From Methanobacterium sp. PtaB.Bin024 (GTDB taxonomy: Archaea; Methanobacteriota; Methanobacteria; Methanobacteriales; Methanobacteriaceae), in NCBI GenBank assembly GCA_002067065.1, contig MVPY01000032.1, forward strand, positions 1 through 12,760: a DNA stretch of 12,760 nt, given 5' to 3'. Below, piece by piece: positions 7,571 to 12,760 of this stretch (positions within the stretch are counted from its first letter, which is position 1; every line of letters begins with the position of its first letter). The notes under the pieces are model-generated. The model was not told the DNA's origin. It searched no databases and saw nothing but the letters and a program-made list of their open reading frames with translations. The position numbers were made by a program, and so were the translations under genes.

Positions 7571-8839
7571 TTAAAATTCAATGTATTCATAAGCCTTATC
7601 ATTGCTGAAAGCGTAATGAACTGTGTCATAAGAACTTATGAATTCAGCAACTTCGGATTTCACATTTTTACCATCAACAGCGACCTGTTTTATGAATTCA
7701 GCAACTTCACTCATGTGGGATTCTTTTAAACCTCTGCGGGTTAACTCCTGACTTCCTACCCTTATACCTGAGGGGTCATCCGAGCGGTTAACATCGTCCC
7801 ATGGTAACAGGTTCTTGTTAAGAATTATATTATTAGCTTCAAGGTCTTTGGCCAGTATTGAAGCTCTTCCAATATCGGAAACATCCAAGGCCACCTGATG
7901 GGATTCTGTGAAACCTAAATCTTCACATAGAACATTGAAACCCAGTTCATGGAAGCTTTGTGCCAAGGCTTTGGCATTGTTGATGGTCTGTTTAGCATAA
8001 TCTACACCGAATTCCAGCATTTCAGCGGTGGCTATGCCCAGGGCAGCCAGGTGGTGCAAGTGATGGTTGCTCACCACACCAGGGAAAACGGCATCATCAA
8101 TTTCGTCACTTAAATCATCTTTACAGAGGATTATACCTCCCTGTGGTCCTGGAAATGTTTTATGGGTGCTTCCAGCTATCAAGTCAGCGCCTTCTCGCAG
8201 AGGATCCTGAAACTGACCTCCGGCAATGAGCCCCAGAACATGCGCCCCATCATACATGACTTTAGCTCCCACTTCATCAGCTGCTTCCTTGGCCTCTTCT
8301 ACTGGATGGGGGAATAAGAATAAACTACCGCCCAGGAGGACTATTTTTGGTTTCTTCTCTAAGATGTCCTTTTTCATAGCATCCGGGTTGATGTTCATCT
8401 TATCTGCATCGAAAGGATGGGGGGATACTTTAAGGCCTCTGACTCCTGCTGCACTAACATTGGCATGGCTGATATGGCCACCTACAGGAACTTCCAGGGC
8501 AATCATACCATCCCCTGGTTGGGTTAAAGCAAAAAAAGATGCCAAATTGGCTACTACTCCTGAAGTAGGCTGTACATTAGCATGTTCTGCTTTGAATATC
8601 TTTTTAGAGAGGTCCACAGTGATGTTTTCAATTTCATCGATGTACTGGCATCCTTCATACAACCGGTGACCTGCGATTCCTTCAGCATAACGGTGAGAAA
8701 GGTCACTGGCAAGTGCTTCCCTTACACTACTACTGGTGATGTTCTCACTCGCAATAAGGTTGATACTATTTTTCATCCATTCGTGATGTTTTATAGTGAT
8801 ATCCTTTATTTCCTGAGCGTATTTTTGATTATCTGACAT
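7571..8839 (-). CDS. glyA: Serine hydroxymethyltransferase, archaeal type
   Basis: A PLP enzyme of 422 residues that interconverts serine and glycine while transferring a C1 unit to a pterin; in Methanobacterium-type methanogens the pterin is tetrahydromethanopterin rather than folate. Seen in the sequence are LIASENITS (28-36), the tyrosine-rich HRYAEGIAGHRLYEG (49-63), the PLP-ring Asp and His in YDGAH (D197, H200), the Schiff-base lysine K227 in STHKTFPGPQGG, and RVGSQELTRRG (360-370) that binds the substrate carboxylate. The length matches the family. The start is the ATG at 8839, set by GGAGG on the minus strand (8846-8850) 6 nt upstream; the frame runs on to 8938, but those 33 residues are hydrophobic, non-homologous and overlie promoter repeats. 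The DmrX-like gene follows after 12 bp. A tandem repeat array with TATA cores lies upstream. Confidence 0.96.
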   Translation of the reverse strand: MSDNQKYAQEIKDITIKHHEWMKNSINLIASENITSSSVREALASDLSHRYAEGIAGHRLYEGCQYIDEIENITVDLSKKIFKAEHANVQPTSGVVANLASFFALTQPGDGMIALEVPVGGHISHANVSAAGVRGLKVSPHPFDADKMNINPDAMKKDILEKKPKIVLLGGSLFLFPHPVEEAKEAADEVGAKVMYDGAHVLGLIAGGQFQDPLREGADLIAGSTHKTFPGPQGGIILCKDDLSDEIDDAVFPGVVSNHHLHHLAALGIATAEMLEFGVDYAKQTINNAKALAQSFHELGFNVLCEDLGFTESHQVALDVSDIGRASILAKDLEANNIILNKNLLPWDDVNRSDDPSGIRVGSQELTRRGLKESHMSEVAEFIKQVAVDGKNVKSEVAEFISSYDTVHYAFSNDKAYEYIEF

Positions 8840-8845
8840 TATTTT

Positions 8846-8850
8846 CCTCC
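8846..8850 (-). promoter_or_regulatory. Shine-Dalgarno of glyA
   Basis: GGAGG on the minus strand, 6 nt before the ATG ending at 8839. It is the strongest ribosome binding site in the window and decides the glyA start against the longer open frame. Confidence 0.75.
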
Positions 8851-8905
8851 GGACTATGATGTAATATGTGAAAAGATAACTGGTTTTGATGTAGGGAAAT
8901 ATAAA

Positions 8906-9025
8906 ATTGAATATATAAATACTATTCCGATCTCTCAATCATTTAATATATAAGAGGATTACAATCCCTCAGTCAGTAATATATAAAAAGATTCCAACCC
9001 TTAGCCATTAATATATAAAAAGAAG
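8906..9025 (-). repeat. Tandem array of ~33-bp TATA-containing promoter-like units upstream of glyA
   Basis: Three well-conserved units (8906-8940, 8941-8974, 8975-9006) and a partial fourth (from 9007) lie head to tail between the DUF169 stop and glyA. On the minus strand each full unit reads roughly GAYTGAGGGAT, then GGAATC or similar, then TTATATATT. The ATATATA cores are at 8911-8917, 8946-8952, 8979-8985 and 9011-9017, that is 35, 33 and 32 bp apart, close to three helical turns. TTTATATA is the archaeal TATA consensus, so every unit could bind TBP. The copy nearest glyA (8911-8919) would give a start near 8888 and a leader of about 48 nt. The conserved GAYTGAGGGAT part suggests a regulator site in addition to TATA. 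Confidence 0.7.
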
Positions 9026-9046
9026 TATTAAGGGAAATTTTTAAGT

Positions 9047-9748
9047 TTAAGTTGTTTTAGATTCGTTACGCCTGAAGAAAGTTTTAGTTTTCATTTCCTC
9101 CAGGTTGCTGACGATCCTTTCCAGATCACTTGCTGGTATACTAACTAAGATCTCTTCATCTTTCAGTGTCATGTTGTTCCTGGAGCCAATATCTCCAAAG
9201 CCATAGGTGACCTTACCTGTAAGGTAGGGTATGGCAGCCATGGAACTGCATATAGGGCCAGAATCAGCTCCTAATCCATGTGAACCAGAGTCATAGGCAT
9301 TGGCATGGAGGATTTCCATCCCCTGCCTGGCGTTGGTAACGAGAAATATCACATCAGGTTCAAATTCGGCCTTTATGAGTGGTGAGAATATCATAGCATT
9401 AAATATACCTGGTTCAATGGCCATGTTTCCTTTCCAAGATCGTTGTACAGCAGGAATGCTTTTATACACTCCTCCTGGGACTAAAAATGCCCCACTACGC
9501 ATATTTTTAGGGAAGTCCTTTGGGTCTTTCATTCCAGTGTATCTGAGACCACCCATACACTCTTCTTCATCAGCAGTGGAATAAAAGATATCCCCCTTCA
9601 TAGCCTTGTCCAGTTTGGTGCAGAATCTGGATTTTCCCTCTTCTTTAGGAATATTTTTTGGTTCTCTGGAAACCCATTTAATGGCTACAGGTTCTCTTTC
9701 CAGTTTCAAAACATTTTTTAGTTTTTCTCCCATTTTCTGATAATCCAT
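9047..9748 (-). CDS. DUF169 family protein
   Basis: A 233-residue protein of the DUF169 family (PF02596), which is common in methanogens and other anaerobes and lacks an assigned activity. Family features seen are the N-terminal LKLEREPVAIKWV (14-26), RFCTKLDKAMKGD (41-53), the CMGG motif (64-67), the FLVPGGVYKSIPAVQRS region (88-104), PDVIFLVTNARQGM (131-144), and GPICSSMAAIPYLTGKV (164-180) near the C terminus. Cysteines 43, 64 and 167 sit in the conserved segments and could bind a metal or Fe-S cluster, although that is inference. No membrane segment or signal peptide is present. The ATG at 9748 is preceded by GGTGAT with a 6-nt spacer, a perfect methanogen ribosome binding site. It is flanked by hdrA upstream (with its own terminator) and the glyA promoter array downstream, so it is probably a single-gene transcript. 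Confidence 0.85.
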   Translation of the reverse strand: MDYQKMGEKLKNVLKLEREPVAIKWVSREPKNIPKEEGKSRFCTKLDKAMKGDIFYSTADEEECMGGLRYTGMKDPKDFPKNMRSGAFLVPGGVYKSIPAVQRSWKGNMAIEPGIFNAMIFSPLIKAEFEPDVIFLVTNARQGMEILHANAYDSGSHGLGADSGPICSSMAAIPYLTGKVTYGFGDIGSRNNMTLKDEEILVSIPASDLERIVSNLEEMKTKTFFRRNESKTT

Positions 9749-9911
9749 AAATCAATCACCTTCTTCTGGCCTTTGGATGTAAAAAATTCTTTAGCTTAGG
9801 TAAGAGATGTAGAGTAAAGTGATTAGTTTTTCCTGAATTTAAATTCCATTAAAATCTCAATAGAAACTTAAAATAAATCCAAAACAACCGATAAAAGAAA
9901 AAAAGGTTTGA

Positions 9912-9930
9912 AAGGGTTTTTATAACCCTT
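9912..9930 (-). terminator. Hairpin and T-rich tract after hdrA
   Basis: AAGGGTT (9912-9918) and AACCCTT (9924-9930) form a perfect 7-bp stem with a 5-nt loop, starting 7 bp beyond the hdrA stop. On the minus strand it is followed by a strongly T-rich stretch (positions 9909 to 9891, including CCTTTTTTTCTTTT). This is a convincing terminator for hdrA. Confidence 0.65.
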
Positions 9931-9936
9931 ACAGTC

Positions 9937-11931
<1,995 letters not shown>

Positions 11932-11977
11932 TTCTCATGTGATAGTTACCTAATCTTATGATGTAGGGTGTCATCAA

Positions 11978-12127
11978 TTCTATAAATAAAGTTTTCTATA
12001 AAAAATTTTAAACAAGGTTTATATAGGGGAACATCAACTCCATTGCATATCTGTTATATATCTCTTAAAATTCTATAAAAAATTCTATAAATCCATAATT
12101 CTATAAGAATTAATTGGAATTAATTCC
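11978..12127. repeat. Five TTCTATAA motifs and a palindrome in the divergent hdrA spacer
   Basis: The gene-free region 11914-12244 (331 bp) separates hdrA from the divergent GAF gene. It carries TTCTATAA at 11978-11985, 11994-12001, 12071-12078, 12083-12090 and 12099-12106, all in the same orientation. A perfect 12-bp palindrome GGAATTAATTCC lies at 12116-12127. The motifs overlap likely promoter elements of hdrA, so they may be operator sites or merely repeated TATA-like cores in AT-rich DNA. No RNA gene is recognisable in this region. Confidence 0.45.
11982..11998 (-). promoter_or_regulatory. Probable hdrA promoter (BRE plus TATA)
   Basis: On the minus strand AGAAAACTTTATTTAT reads as a purine-rich BRE followed by a TATA box, close to the archaeal consensus. 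It would place transcription initiation near 11957 and give a leader of about 44 nt with the GGTGAT ribosome binding site. The spacer has other TATA-like stretches, including a perfect TTTATATA at 12018-12025, so the choice is not certain. Confidence 0.42.
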
Positions 12128-12198
12128 ATATTAATTTTCAATCACAAATCAATATTCATTACCTAAAATATTATACGTTTTATGGACAATTAAAAATC

Positions 12199-12236
12199 AT
12201 ATATTAAATAAAATTATGGCACTGAATATTAGAGGG
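12199..12236 (+). promoter_or_regulatory. TATA-like element and ribosome binding site of the GAF gene
   Basis: ATATATTAA (12199-12207) lies about 40 nt before the TTG start at 12245. GAGGGG (12231-12236) is a good ribosome binding site with an 8-nt spacer. Expression signals therefore seem retained even though the gene is truncated. Confidence 0.35.
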
Positions 12237-12244
12237 GTTTCACA

Positions 12245-12709
12245 TTGGAAACAAATGAAACATCCTATAAAAAACTTCTTAAAAAATCTGAAACATTGAA
12301 TAAGAGAATTTCCCAGCTTGAACAACGTGAAGCTGAACATAAACAAATTGAAGAACGGCTTTCAAGCTTGAATTCTTTGAAGGAACAGATTATTAGCACC
12401 CCTAATTTTGTGGATAAACTCCAATTGATTACTGATGGTGTTGTTGATATTTTTGGAGCTGATTTTGCCAGGATCTGGATTATAAAAGAGGGGGACCTTT
12501 GTGAAGAAGGGTGTAATTATTCTAAAAAAACTGAAGGGCGATGTTTTTGCAGTAATCGCCAGCATTGCCTTCATTTAGTGGTTTGTTCCGGACGATACCT
12601 CGATATTGATGATAATCACTGGAGAGTGCCTTGTGGTTGTTATAAAATTGGACGCATTGCCTCAGGTGAGTACTCTAAATTTATAACCAGGGTGTCTGAT
12701 CTAGTGTGA
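12245..12709 (+). CDS. Truncated GAF-domain sensor protein (probable histidine kinase remnant)
   Basis: A 154-residue frame starting with TTG at 12245 after a GAGGGG site. Residues 1-50 form a charged coiled coil (KKSETLNKRISQLEQREAEH), then comes the start of a Cys-rich GAF domain: ITDGVVDIFGADFARIWI (62-79), GDLCEEGCNY, CFCSNRQHCLHL, SGRYLDIDD and VPCGCYKIGRIASGE. This type of GAF domain is common in the multi-domain PAS/GAF histidine kinases of methanogens, where the domain continues well past SGE and is followed by further sensor or kinase domains. Here the sequence leaves the family pattern after KFIT and stops at 12709. I could find no obvious continuation in the other + strand frames before the window ends. 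It is most likely a 5' remnant of a larger kinase gene; a short regulatory protein is possible but less likely. The divergent gene is hdrA. Confidence 0.6.
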   Translation: METNETSYKKLLKKSETLNKRISQLEQREAEHKQIEERLSSLNSLKEQIISTPNFVDKLQLITDGVVDIFGADFARIWIIKEGDLCEEGCNYSKKTEGRCFCSNRQHCLHLVVCSGRYLDIDDNHWRVPCGCYKIGRIASGEYSKFITRVSDLV

Positions 12710-12742
12710 AAATTCACCAGTTATATGGCTTTAATTTCACAC
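12704..12742. repeat. Inverted repeat spanning the stop of the truncated GAF gene
   Basis: GTGTGAAA (12704-12711) and TTTCACAC (12735-12742) are perfect inverted repeats separated by 23 nt. The left arm includes the TGA stop codon. It could be a weak terminator or a scar at the truncation point; no transposase or target-site duplication is visible before the window ends. Confidence 0.4.
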
Positions 12743-12760
12743 ACAAACAATTATTTAGAT

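Noticed and set aside
8840..8938. N-terminal extension of the glyA frame by 33 residues
   Set aside because: The extension is hydrophobic and unlike SHMT, it overlies the promoter repeats, and a strong GGAGG site points to the ATG at 8839.
8906..9034. CRISPR array
   Set aside because: The repeats are imperfect, directly abut one another without unique spacers, and centre on TATA cores.

Overview
The window looks like chromosomal DNA of a hydrogenotrophic methanogen of the Methanobacteriales, most likely Methanobacterium or a close relative. The evidence is a 658-residue HdrA with the full set of Fe-S and FAD motifs, a flavoprotein-ferredoxin of the dihydromethanopterin reductase (DmrX/MJ0208) type, an archaeal-type serine hydroxymethyltransferase, GGTGAT- or GGGG-type ribosome binding sites with several TTG starts, and archaeal TATA/BRE promoter elements in AT-rich spacers.

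Left part (1-4690, + strand): a compact defence operon. It contains the 3' two thirds or so of a type I restriction subunit gene (hsdR, cut by the window edge), a full-length DUF262-DUF1524 (GmrSD-like, type IV restriction) gene, and a two-gene cassette that I read as a Pycsar anti-phage system. The cassette is a 171-residue membrane effector (PycTM/DUF5706-like) followed 4 bp later by a class III nucleotidyl cyclase (PycC-like). Gaps of 12, 22 and 4 bp suggest one transcript, ending at an oligo-T terminator near 4664-4690. The canonical adenine-recognition residues of class III cyclases are replaced in the cyclase, which fits a pyrimidine cyclase. The effector precedes the cyclase, and the cassette is fused to restriction genes in an archaeon. 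This is the most interesting part of the window.

Middle (4624-6670): an AT-rich 367-bp spacer, then a DUF192 protein and a small unknown protein on the + strand. These converge across a hairpin terminator (5766-5789) on a minus-strand pair: a HEAT-repeat protein (upstream) and a SnoaL/DUF4440-like protein.

Right part (6860-11913, all minus strand): in transcription order hdrA, a DUF169 protein, glyA and a dmrX-like gene. These are methanogenic core or cofactor functions. HdrA is the electron-bifurcating subunit of heterodisulfide reductase. GlyA (which in methanogens such as Methanobacterium uses tetrahydromethanopterin) and the DmrX-like protein (reduction of dihydromethanopterin) are 12 bp apart and share pterin metabolism. 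The spacer upstream of glyA carries a tandem array of about 33-bp promoter-like units, each with a TATA core.

Right edge (11914-12760): a 331-bp divergent regulatory region with five TTCTATAA motifs, then a short + strand gene with a coiled coil and a GAF domain that stops mid-domain. It looks like a remnant of a methanogen sensor kinase. No tRNA, rRNA, CRISPR array or insertion sequence was recognised.
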